Of a stretch of 5,967 bases of DNA, positions 1-5,649 are shown piece after piece. This DNA comes from Microbacteriaceae bacterium. Lineage in GTDB: Bacteria; Actinomycetota; Actinomycetes; Actinomycetales; Microbacteriaceae. A program made the position numbers and the translations under genes. Numbering within the stretch: position 1 is the stretch's first letter; the number at the start of each line of letters is the position of its first letter. The stretch lies in contig JAAYAS010000120.1 in assembly GCA_012719255.1 (NCBI GenBank), positions 1-5,967 on the forward strand. Direction: 5' to 3'. Under the pieces are notes generated by a model that worked only from the letters and a program-made list of their open reading frames with translations, searched no databases and was not told the origin of the DNA.

Positions 1-1445
1 GCAACAGCCGCGTGACCGAGGGCGAGGCTGGCGGCATCACGCAGCATATCGGCGCGTATACCGTCAGCTGCAGCGGCCGCACGATCACGTTCATCGATAC
101 GCCGGGCCACGAGGCCTTCACTTCGATGCGCGCGCGCGGCGCACAGGTAACGGATATTGTCATCCTCGTCGTTGCGGCGGACGACGGCATCATGCCGCAG
201 ACCATCGAGGCGCTCAACCACGCGCAGGCGGCCGGCGTGCCGATCGTCGTCGCGGTGAACAAGATCGACGTCGAGGGCGCGAATCCCGACAAGGTGCGCG
301 CGCAGCTCACCGAGTACGGGCTCATCGCCGAGGAGTTCGGCGGCGACACGATGTTCGTCAACGTGTCGGCGAAGCAGGGCACCGGCGTCAGCGACGTCAT
401 CGACGCGGTGCTGCTCACCGCCGACGCCGCGCTCGACCTCACCGCGAACCCGAACAAGGACGCGCGCGGCACCGCCATCGAGGCGAAGCTCGACAAGGGC
501 CGCGGCTCGGTCGCGACCGTGCTGATCCAGTCGGGCACGCTCCGCGTCGGCGACTCGATCGTCGCGGGCACGGCCTACGGCCGCGTCCGGGCGATGCTCG
601 ACGAGAACGGCAACGAGGTCGTCGAGGCCGGCCCCTCGCGCCCCGTGCAGGTGCAGGGCCTCAGCTCGGTGCCGCGCGCGGGCGACACGTTCCTCGTCAC
701 CGAGGACGACCGCACCGCCCGCCAGATCGCCGAGAAGCGCGAGGCCGCCGAGCGCAACGCGCAGCTCGCGAAGGCCCGCAAGCGCATGTCGCTCGAGGAC
801 TTCACCCGCGCCCTCGAGGAGGGCAAGGTGCAGTCGCTCAACCTCATCCTCAAGGGCGACGTCTCGGGCGCCGTCGAGGCGCTCGAGGACTCGCTCCTCA
901 AGATCGAGGTCGACGACTCGGTGCAGCTGCGCATCATCCACCGCGCCGTCGGCGCGATCTCGGAGTCGGACGTCAACCTGGCGACCGTCGACGACGCCGT
1001 CATCATCGGCTTCAACGTGCGCCCCGACACCATGGCCCGCGAGCGCGCCGCCCGCGAGGGCGTCGACATCCGGTTCTACTCGGTCATCTACTCGGCGATC
1101 GAGGACATCGAGAAGTCGCTCAAGGGCATGCTCGAGCCGGAGTACGAGGAGGTCCAGTCGGGCGTGGCGGAGATCCGCGAGATCTTCCGCTCGTCGAAGT
1201 GGGGCAACATCGCCGGCTGCCTCGTGCAGTCGGGCACGATCACCCGCAACGCGAAGGCCCGCATCATCCGCGAGGGCGTCGTGGTCGCCGATGGCCTCGC
1301 CATCGAGTCGCTGCGCCGCTTCAAGGACGACGTCACCGAGGTGCGCGAGGGCTACGAGTGCGGTATCGGCCTCGGCAAGTTCGACGACATCCAGGTCGGC
1401 GACGAGATCGAGACGACCGAGATGGTGGAGAAGCCCCGTGACTGA
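1..1445 (+). CDS. infB: Translation initiation factor IF2, 3' part (5' end outside window)
   Basis: IF2 is the GTPase that brings initiator fMet-tRNA to the 30S subunit and promotes 50S joining in the cytoplasm. The reading frame is open from the first complete codon (position 3), so the gene enters from the left; the N-terminal region and the P-loop of the GTPase domain lie outside the window. Visible motifs are the switch-like EAGGITQHIGAY segment, the G3 box DTPGHEAF (from position 96), the G4 box NKID (258-269) and the G5-like SAK (366-374). Domains II, III and the fMet-tRNA-binding domain IV follow, ending in the typical GYECGIGLGKFDDI...EMVEKPRD tail and a TGA at 1443-1445. About 480 residues are present. 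The last 8 bases overlap rbfA. Codon use is odd in the first 57 codons, where about ten end in A or T; I count about three such codons in the following 423. Identification is from recognised family motifs and is very secure. Confidence 0.98.
   Translation, partial: NSRVTEGEAGGITQHIGAYTVSCSGRTITFIDTPGHEAFTSMRARGAQVTDIVILVVAADDGIMPQTIEALNHAQAAGVPIVVAVNKIDVEGANPDKVRAQLTEYGLIAEEFGGDTMFVNVSAKQGTGVSDVIDAVLLTADAALDLTANPNKDARGTAIEAKLDKGRGSVATVLIQSGTLRVGDSIVAGTAYGRVRAMLDENGNEVVEAGPSRPVQVQGLSSVPRAGDTFLVTEDDRTARQIAEKREAAERNAQLAKARKRMSLEDFTRALEEGKVQSLNLILKGDVSGAVEALEDSLLKIEVDDSVQLRIIHRAVGAISESDVNLATVDDAVIIGFNVRPDTMARERAAREGVDIRFYSVIYSAIEDIEKSLKGMLEPEYEEVQSGVAEIREIFRSSKWGNIAGCLVQSGTITRNAKARIIREGVVVADGLAIESLRRFKDDVTEVREGYECGIGLGKFDDIQVGDEIETTEMVEKPRD
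1427..1430 (+). promoter_or_regulatory. Ribosome binding site of rbfA (GGAG)
   Basis: GGAG lies 7 bases before the GTG at 1438, inside the last codons of infB. It supports the GTG start over the upstream open frame, whose translation does not look like RbfA. Confidence 0.6.
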
Positions 1446-1869
1446 TCACGCGCGCGCCGCGAGGCTCGCCGAGCGCATCCACGTGCTCGTGGCGAAGGTG
1501 CTCGAGCGGGGGGTCAAGGACCCCCGGCTCGGGTTCGTCACGGTCACCGATGTGCGCGTCACCGGCGACCTGCAGAACGCCACGGTGTTCTACACCGTCT
1601 ACGGCACCGACGAGGAGCGGGCCGACTCGGCCGCGGCGCTGAAGTCGGCGACCGGCATGATCCGCTCGGAGGTCGGCCGCCAGCTCAACGTGCGGCTCAC
1701 GCCGACGATCGAGTTCGTGCTCGACGCGCTCCCCGAGAGCGCGGCCGCGATCGACGACCTGCTCGCCAAGGCCCGCGAGGCCGACGCGGCGGTCGCCCGC
1801 GACCGCGAGGGCAAGGGCTACGCCGGCGAGGCCGATCCCTACAAGCACGAGGACGAGGACGACGACTAG
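1438..1869 (+). CDS. rbfA: 30S ribosome-binding factor A
   Basis: RbfA binds the free 30S subunit and acts late in 16S rRNA 5'-end maturation, a small-subunit assembly step also linked to cold adaptation. The product is 143 residues, near the usual size, and forms a type-II KH fold. Visible family features are the N-terminal HARAARLAERI helix, the VLERGVKDPRLGFVTVTDV segment (residues 22-39), the VTGDLQNATVFYTVYG strand region (41-56), the helix-kink ATG and IRSEVGRQL (71-83), and LTPTIEFVLD (87-96). The tail is charged and ends HEDEDDD. The GTG start is chosen because it begins the family-like sequence MTDHARAAR and has GGAG 7 bases upstream; no ATG fits. The gene overlaps infB by 8 bases (GTGACTGA), so translation is probably coupled to IF2. 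It appears to be the last gene of the nusA-infB operon, since a strong hairpin follows 14 bases after the stop. Confidence 0.96.
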   Translation: MTDHARAARLAERIHVLVAKVLERGVKDPRLGFVTVTDVRVTGDLQNATVFYTVYGTDEERADSAAALKSATGMIRSEVGRQLNVRLTPTIEFVLDALPESAAAIDDLLAKAREADAAVARDREGKGYAGEADPYKHEDEDDD

Positions 1870-1883
1870 CCGCTCCTCGACCC

Positions 1884-1922
1884 ACGGCCCCGGCCGCATC
1901 CCTCGGATGCGACCGGGGCCGT
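1884..1922. terminator. Probable bidirectional terminator between rbfA and mutY
   Basis: Perfect hairpin arms apart from one mismatch: 1884-1893 pairs with 1913-1922 (10 bp, mostly G/C), C1894 faces A1912, and 1895-1901 (CGCATCC) pairs with 1905-1911 (GGATGCG), leaving a 3-base CTC loop. It sits between two convergent genes, 14 bases after the rbfA stop and 10 bases from the mutY stop. No T tract follows on either strand, as is common for hairpin terminators in GC-rich actinobacteria. The structure is seen directly; the terminator role is inferred from its position. Confidence 0.8.
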
Positions 1923-1932
1923 CGTCGTCGAG

Positions 1933-2853
1933 TCAGTCGCCGACGAGGCGGATGCGCCCGCCCTCGCGCTCGGCGAGGCCGTCGGCGACGAGCGAATCGG
2001 CGGCGGCGCGGTGCCGGGCGGTCTCGGCGTCGAGCTCGTCGGGCACGAGCCGGGCGAGCCCGAGCCGCTCGGCGAGCCGGTCGAGCTCGACGCCGCCGGG
2101 ATCGGCGCGGAGCGCGGCGAGCACCCGGCCGCGCCGCTGCCGATCGCTGCCCTCGAAGCGCGGCTGCCGCCGCGGCGTCCGCTCGGCGGCGGGGAAGCCG
2201 GCCCCGCGCCACTCGCAGCGCCCGCGGATCGGGCACTCCGGGCAGCGCGGCGCGCGGGCGGTGCAGACGAGCGCGCCGAGCTCCATCGCGCCCGCGTTCC
2301 ACTCGGCGGCGCGCTCGCCGTCGGCGGGGAGGAGCGCCGCCATCTCGGCGGCGTCGCGGCGCGGGTTCGGCGACCAGGCGATCGCCTCCCCGTGCACGGC
2401 GCGGGCGAGCACCCGGCGCACGTTCGTGTCGACGACCGGCACGGGCATCCCGAACGCGAACGAGCACACCGCGGCCGCGGTGTACGGGCCGATGCCCGGC
2501 AGCGCGAGCAGCGCCTCGGGGTCGGCGGGCACCTCGCCGCCGTGCTCGGCGACGATCGCCTCGGCGCACCGCCGCAGCGCCACGGCCCGCCGCGGGTAGC
2601 CGAGCCGGTCCCAGGCGCGGATGGCCTCGGCGTCGCTCGCCGCGGCGAAGGCGGCGGGGGTGGGCCAGCGGTCGACGAACTCGCGCCACTTCGGCTCGAC
2701 CCGCGACATCTGCGTCTGCTGCGACATCACCTCGCTGACGAGCACGCCCCAGGCGGTGCGGTCGGGGTCGCGCCACGGGAAGGGCCGGCGCACCTCGTCG
2801 AACCAGGCGATCACCTCGTCGACGAGCGCCGGATCGGGCGCCCGGCCGGTCAT
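1933..2853 (-). CDS. mutY: A/G-specific adenine DNA glycosylase (MutY type, no NUDIX-like domain)
   Basis: MutY removes adenine mispaired with 8-oxoguanine, the second step of the GO base-excision repair system. The 306-residue product has the full catalytic core: PFPWR (24-28), SEVMSQQTQ (40-48) with the catalytic Glu at 41, LGYPRRA (84-90), the helix-hairpin-helix LPGIGPYTAAA (118-128), catalytic Asp142 in VDTNVRRV, and a [4Fe-4S] site C-X6-C-X2-C-X5-C (Cys197, 204, 207, 213). The Tyr that intercalates beside the lesion is kept (Tyr86), while the next residue is Pro instead of the more usual Tyr. After the cluster only about 90 residues remain. They look like a small helical, possibly winged-helix tail (about 238-306), not the NUDIX-like 8-oxoG-reading domain of E. 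coli MutY; from memory, short MutYs of this kind also occur in mycobacteria. The start ATG overlaps the stop of the upstream reductase gene (ATGA, 2850-2853), so the open frame extending further upstream is not coding. No strong Shine-Dalgarno is seen, which fits coupled translation. Confidence 0.93.
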   Translation of the reverse strand: MTGRAPDPALVDEVIAWFDEVRRPFPWRDPDRTAWGVLVSEVMSQQTQMSRVEPKWREFVDRWPTPAAFAAASDAEAIRAWDRLGYPRRAVALRRCAEAIVAEHGGEVPADPEALLALPGIGPYTAAAVCSFAFGMPVPVVDTNVRRVLARAVHGEAIAWSPNPRRDAAEMAALLPADGERAAEWNAGAMELGALVCTARAPRCPECPIRGRCEWRGAGFPAAERTPRRQPRFEGSDRQRRGRVLAALRADPGGVELDRLAERLGLARLVPDELDAETARHRAAADSLVADGLAEREGGRIRLVGD

Positions 2854-3848
2854 CGCGCGAACCGCTCGGCGACCGCCGCGGGGCGGAGGAAGCGGCCGCG
2901 GCGCCCGACCTCGTGCACGAGCGCGACGAGCCGCGCGTTCACGGGCGCGGGGAGGCGCAGGGCGGCGGCGGCGCGCACCGTCGTGCCGTTGAGGTCGTCG
3001 ATCTCGGTCTGCTGCCCGCGGCGCAGCGATTGCAGCGTCGAGGCAGGGTTCGGCCGCACGCCGAACACCCGCCCGAGCCGCGCGGCGACGACCTCCTCGG
3101 CGCGGCCGGCGCGGATCGCGGCGGCGTGGCCCGGCTGCAGCGCGCCGACCCCCTCGAAGCGCACGCCGAGCGCATCGGCGACGCGCACCGTCTCGGCGAG
3201 CGAGTCGGCGAGCAGGCCCCGCAGCCGGGGATGCGCGCAGCTCGCCTGCACGCTCGTGCCGGTGATCGCCGGCAGCGCGTTCACGTGGTTGACGAGCAGC
3301 TTCATCCACAGCGCGCCGGTGAGGTTCGCGGTCGCCGAGGTCGGCAGCGCCGCGGAGAGCTCGGCGGCGAGCCGCCGGGCGAGCGGCAGGTCGGCGGGAT
3401 GCGCGGCCCCGAGCCGCAGCCCGCCGCGGCCGGTGAGCAGCACCTCGCCCGGGCCGGCGTTCGTCGCCGGGAAGAGCGCGAGGCCGCCGAGCACGCCCCG
3501 ACCGCCGGGCCGGTCGAGCAGCGCCGCCGCCCGCGCCGGGCCGGCGAGGCCGTTCTGCGCGATGCACACCGGCGCCGCGCCGATCGCCGCGGCGTGCGGG
3601 GCGATGGCGCCGTCGAGCTGGAAGGTGCGGACGGCGACGATCACGAGGTCGCTGCCCGGCGCGGGGGAGTCGGCGACCTCGAGGCGGGCCGTGCGCTCGC
3701 CGAGCCGGCCGCGCAGCCGCAGGCCGTCGGCGGCGATCGCCGCGGCGGTCGCGCCGCGGGCGACGGCGACCACCTCGTGACCGGCGCGGTCGAGCAGCGC
3801 GGCGAGCGCGCCGCCCACCGCCCCGACTCCGATCACCGAGATGCGCAT
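2850..3848 (-). CDS. 2-dehydropantoate 2-reductase family protein (PanE/ApbA-like)
   Basis: This family reduces 2-dehydropantoate (ketopantoate) to pantoate with NADPH, a step in pantothenate and coenzyme A synthesis; many actinobacterial members have unproven substrates. The 332-residue product has an N-terminal Rossmann domain starting at residue 1, with GVGAVGG (7-13) as the dinucleotide loop and the QNG motif (98-100). The C-terminal helical domain has WMKLLVNHVNAL with the expected catalytic Lys183 and Asn187/Asn190, and STLQSLRRGQQTEIDDLNG (270-288) with the expected Glu282. All key family residues are therefore present. The ATG at 3848 is supported because the Rossmann strand MRISVIGVGAVGG begins there and a -10-like element lies 7 bases upstream. 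The gene is first in a two-gene operon and overlaps mutY by ATGA. I leave the symbol blank because no pantothenate gene is adjacent and paralogues of PanE are common. A non-pantoate 2-oxoacid reductase is the main alternative. Confidence 0.9.
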   Translation of the reverse strand: MRISVIGVGAVGGALAALLDRAGHEVVAVARGATAAAIAADGLRLRGRLGERTARLEVADSPAPGSDLVIVAVRTFQLDGAIAPHAAAIGAAPVCIAQNGLAGPARAAALLDRPGGRGVLGGLALFPATNAGPGEVLLTGRGGLRLGAAHPADLPLARRLAAELSAALPTSATANLTGALWMKLLVNHVNALPAITGTSVQASCAHPRLRGLLADSLAETVRVADALGVRFEGVGALQPGHAAAIRAGRAEEVVAARLGRVFGVRPNPASTLQSLRRGQQTEIDDLNGTTVRAAAALRLPAPVNARLVALVHEVGRRGRFLRPAAVAERFAR

Positions 3849-3855
3849 GCGGCCG

Positions 3856-3861
3856 AGTGTA
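3856..3861 (-). promoter_or_regulatory. -10-like element of the panE-like/mutY operon (TACACT)
   Basis: On the minus strand, TACACT is followed by 7 bases (CGGCCGC) and then the ATG at 3848. It fits the actinobacterial TANNNT pattern, and the spacing would place the start of transcription on the A of the ATG, giving a leaderless mRNA. No Shine-Dalgarno is present and no clear TTGACA-like -35 is seen. Inferred from sequence pattern only. Confidence 0.5.
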
Positions 3862-3881
3862 TCGGCGCCGCCGCCGCGCCC

Positions 3882-3887
3882 TAGAAT
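3882..3887 (+). promoter_or_regulatory. -10-like element of truB (TAGAAT)
   Basis: TAGAAT matches the actinobacterial TANAAT consensus and stands out in this GC-rich DNA. It is followed by 8 bases and then the truB ATG at 3896, so transcription would begin at or next to the first base of the start codon. No Shine-Dalgarno lies between it and the ATG. A -35 hexamer is not convincing at the expected distance (near 3859-3864). Confidence 0.6.
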
Positions 3888-3895
3888 GGTCGCCT

Positions 3896-4834
3896 ATGAC
3901 CTCCCGCCCCTCCGGTCCGCACGGGCTGCTGCTGCTCGACAAGCCCGCCGGCATCACGAGCCACGACCTGGTCGCCCGCACTCGGCGCGCGCTCGGCACC
4001 CGCAAGGTCGGGCACGCGGGTACGCTCGACCCGATGGCGACGGGCCTGATGCTCGTCGGCGTCGGCGATGCGACGCGGCTGCTCACCTTCCTCGTCGGCG
4101 ACGACAAGACCTACGAGGCCACCGTGCGCCTCGGCATCGCGACGAGCACCGAGGACGCCGACGGCGAGGTCGTCGCGGTCTCGCCGCCCGAGGCGGTCGC
4201 CGCGATCGGCCTCGAGCGGCTGCGGGATGCGGCCGCCGGGCTCACCGGCGCGATCGAGCAGGTGCCGAGCGCGGTGTCGGCGATCAAGATCGACGGCAAG
4301 CGCGCCTACCGGCGCGTCCGCGACGGCGAGGAGGTCGAGCTGCCCGCCCGGCCGGTGACGATCCACGAGCTCGAGGTGCGCGACGCCGCGCCCGCCCGCG
4401 CCGACGACGGCGCCGCGGTCGTCGACGCGCGCCTCCGGGTGCGCTGCTCGTCGGGCACCTACGTGCGCGCGCTCGGCCGCGATCTCGGCGCGGCGCTCGG
4501 CGTCGGCGCGCACCTCACGGCGCTGCGGCGCACCGCGGTCGGCCCGTTCGACGTCGCCCGCGCCGCCGACCTCGAGGGCGACGACCCGGCGGCGGCGCTG
4601 CTGCCGGTCGCCGAGCTCGCCGCGGCCCGCTTCCCGGTGCTCCGCGCCGACGCCGCGCAGGCGGTCGCGCTGCGGCACGGGCAGCGCATCGAGGCGCCCG
4701 CCGGGCTCGCCGACGAGCGCGGCCCGGTCGCCGCGATCGACCCGGACGGCGCGCTCATCGGCGTCGTCGAGATCCGCGGCGGGCGCACCCGCACCCTGAT
4801 GAACCTGCCCCAGCGCGAGGAGGACGGCGCATGA
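3896..4834 (+). CDS. truB: tRNA pseudouridine-55 synthase
   Basis: TruB converts U55 in the T-loop of elongator tRNAs to pseudouridine and also aids tRNA folding. The 312-residue product carries the family signatures in order: LLLLDKPAGITSHDLV (11-26), the catalytic loop KVGHAGTLDPMATGLM (37-52) with nucleophile Asp45, DKTYEATVRLG (70-80), PSAVSAIKIDGKRAY (124-138), and CSSGTYVRALGRDLGAALG (184-202) leading into AHLTALRRTAVGPF (205-218). The remaining roughly 90 residues are the actinobacterial-type C-terminal domain, ending in LMNLPQREEDGA. The ATG at 3896 is chosen because GPHGLLLLDKP follows directly and a TAGAAT element lies 8 bases upstream; an in-frame GTG at 3857 would lie upstream of that promoter and add 13 residues unlike the family. 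The gene is divergent from the panE-like gene and overlaps the next gene by ATGA. The catalytic residues are intact and the assignment is secure. Confidence 0.97.
   Translation: MTSRPSGPHGLLLLDKPAGITSHDLVARTRRALGTRKVGHAGTLDPMATGLMLVGVGDATRLLTFLVGDDKTYEATVRLGIATSTEDADGEVVAVSPPEAVAAIGLERLRDAAAGLTGAIEQVPSAVSAIKIDGKRAYRRVRDGEEVELPARPVTIHELEVRDAAPARADDGAAVVDARLRVRCSSGTYVRALGRDLGAALGVGAHLTALRRTAVGPFDVARAADLEGDDPAAALLPVAELAAARFPVLRADAAQAVALRHGQRIEAPAGLADERGPVAAIDPDGALIGVVEIRGGRTRTLMNLPQREEDGA
4818..4823 (+). promoter_or_regulatory. Ribosome binding site of membrane protein 1 (AGGAGG)
   Basis: A perfect AGGAGG lies 7 bases before the ATG at 4831, encoded within the last codons of truB. It is the best Shine-Dalgarno in the window, it fixes the start of the short membrane protein gene, and it suggests that this gene is efficiently translated from the truB mRNA. 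Confidence 0.8.
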
Positions 4835-5208
4835 TCGAGTGGTACACGTGGCTGACGTTCGGCGTCGGCATCATCGCCGGCGTCGTCGGCCTGATCTGGG
4901 CGTTCCGCAAGAAGCCGCCGACCGACCTCACCGCCGGGCTCGTCGCGGCGACGGGCGTGCTCGTCCTCGTGCAGATCGTGCTCGCGATCGTGCTGCCGCT
5001 GCTCGGCAACGTCTGCGAGGGCGACGGGCTCGAGTACTGGATGTACCTGCTCACCGCCGCGCTCATCCCGCCGGCGGCGATCTTCTGGTCGCTCATCGAG
5101 CGCAACCGCTGGTCGAACGCGGTGCTCGGCGTCGCCGGCTTCGCCGTCGCCGTGATGGTGGTGCGGATGCAGCAGATCTGGCTCGGCAACGCGCCGCTGC
5201 TCGGGTGA
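4831..5208 (+). CDS. Conserved four-helix membrane protein, function unknown
   Basis: A 125-residue integral membrane protein that I cannot assign to a function. Four hydrophobic segments are visible: about 7-25 (WLTFGVGIIAGVVGLIWAF), 34-59, 69-91 and 96-116. Short polar links include RKKPPTDLT (26-34), a CEGDGLEYW loop (62-70), and IERNRWSN (89-96). The positive-inside pattern places RKK and the ERNR loop in the cytoplasm, and both termini probably outside. The helix-3/loop/helix-4 stretch (PPAAIFWSLIERNRW, then VMVVRMQQIW) resembles a family I recall as conserved in Micrococcales genomes, where it is annotated as hypothetical; that is recollection and not a search. The ATG is fixed by the AGGAGG 7 bases upstream and overlaps the truB stop as ATGA, so the gene is co-transcribed and probably translationally coupled with truB. 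Thirty-nine bases separate it from the next gene. No catalytic motif or metal-binding cluster is visible. Confidence 0.88.
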   Translation: MIEWYTWLTFGVGIIAGVVGLIWAFRKKPPTDLTAGLVAATGVLVLVQIVLAIVLPLLGNVCEGDGLEYWMYLLTAALIPPAAIFWSLIERNRWSNAVLGVAGFAVAVMVVRMQQIWLGNAPLLG

Positions 5209-5232
5209 TCGCGGCCGACCGCCCCGACCTGC

Positions 5233-5238
5233 GATACT
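5233..5238 (+). promoter_or_regulatory. Possible -10 element of membrane protein 2 (GATACT)
   Basis: GATACT matches TATAAT at four of six bases, including the key A2 and T6, and is followed by 9 bases and then the ATG at 5248. No Shine-Dalgarno lies before that ATG. The arrangement resembles the truB promoter and would give a leaderless mRNA for membrane protein 2 and ribF. No -35 is recognisable, so this is weaker than the truB case. Confidence 0.4.
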
Positions 5239-5247
5239 GACCCCACT

Positions 5248-5649
5248 ATGTCAGCAGCCTCCCGCGTGCTCGTCGCCGTCTACATCGTGCTCTTCCTCGC
5301 CGCGACCGGCCGCAGCATCGTGCAGATCGTGCGCAGCTTCGACGAGGCGCCCGTCGCCTACGCGCTGAGCGCGGTGGCCGCGGTCGTGTACCTCGTCGCC
5401 GGCCTCGCGCTCGCCGCCGCGCACCGCTCGCCGCGCTGGCGGGGCGTCGCCTGGGCGGCGCTCGGCTTCGAGCTGCTCGGCGTGCTCGTCGTCGGCACGC
5501 TCTCGGGCCTGCTGCCGGGGCTCTTCCCGCACGACACCGTGTGGAGCGGCTTCGGCCGCGGCTACCTCTACATCCCGCTCGTGCTGCCGCTCATCGGCAT
5601 CGCGGCGCTCGAGGGCGGCGCGCGCCGCCGCGGGGCGGTGATCGCATGA
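5248..5649 (+). CDS. Conserved four-helix membrane protein upstream of ribF, function unknown
   Basis: A 133-residue integral membrane protein without a recognised function. Hydrophobic segments lie at about 5-22, 36-58, 66-88 and 105-122. The most distinctive stretches are TGRSIVQIVRSFDEAPVAYALSA (20-42), ELLGVLVVGTLS (75-86) and the loop into helix 4, FPHDTVWSGFGRGYLYIPLVLP (93-114). The last matches my memory of a hypothetical family that commonly precedes ribF in Micrococcales; this has not been searched. The C-terminus is basic (GGARRRGA) and likely cytoplasmic. The ATG at 5248 is the first in frame, lacks a Shine-Dalgarno and has a GATACT element 9 bases upstream, consistent with a leaderless start. 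Its stop overlaps the ribF start as ATGA, which ties its translation to FAD synthetase. It could be involved in flavin handling, but nothing in the sequence shows that; it has only four helices and no recognisable transporter motif. Confidence 0.87.
   Translation: MSAASRVLVAVYIVLFLAATGRSIVQIVRSFDEAPVAYALSAVAAVVYLVAGLALAAAHRSPRWRGVAWAALGFELLGVLVVGTLSGLLPGLFPHDTVWSGFGRGYLYIPLVLPLIGIAALEGGARRRGAVIA
5632..5638 (+). promoter_or_regulatory. Weak ribosome binding site of ribF (GGGGCGG)
   Basis: A G-rich run, 7 bases before the ATG at 5646, is only a partial match to AGGAGG. Initiation of ribF probably relies on coupling to the preceding gene through the ATGA overlap. Confidence 0.35.

Noticed and set aside
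2011..3780. Long plus-strand open frame (589 residues) opposite mutY and the panE-like gene
   Set aside because: Long open frames arise by chance in very GC-rich DNA. Its translation is compositionally biased with no recognisable domain, while the opposite strand has clear enzyme motifs.
3857..3895. GTG at 3857 as an earlier truB start
   Set aside because: It lies upstream of the TAGAAT element, has no Shine-Dalgarno, and adds residues unlike TruB N-termini.
2854..4107. Open minus-strand frame extending mutY upstream to a 724-residue protein
   Set aside because: The extra part is arginine-rich low-complexity translation antisense or out of frame to the panE-like gene and truB; the ATG at 2853 with the ATGA overlap starts the MutY family sequence.
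3881..4678. Minus-strand open frame of 265 residues opposite truB
   Set aside because: It overlaps truB completely, has no family-like sequence, and truB has all its catalytic motifs.
3841..4830. Upstream extension of membrane protein 1 through the whole of truB
   Set aside because: The extension is Arg/Ala/Pro-rich shadow translation; AGGAGG and the ATGA overlap fix the start at 4831.
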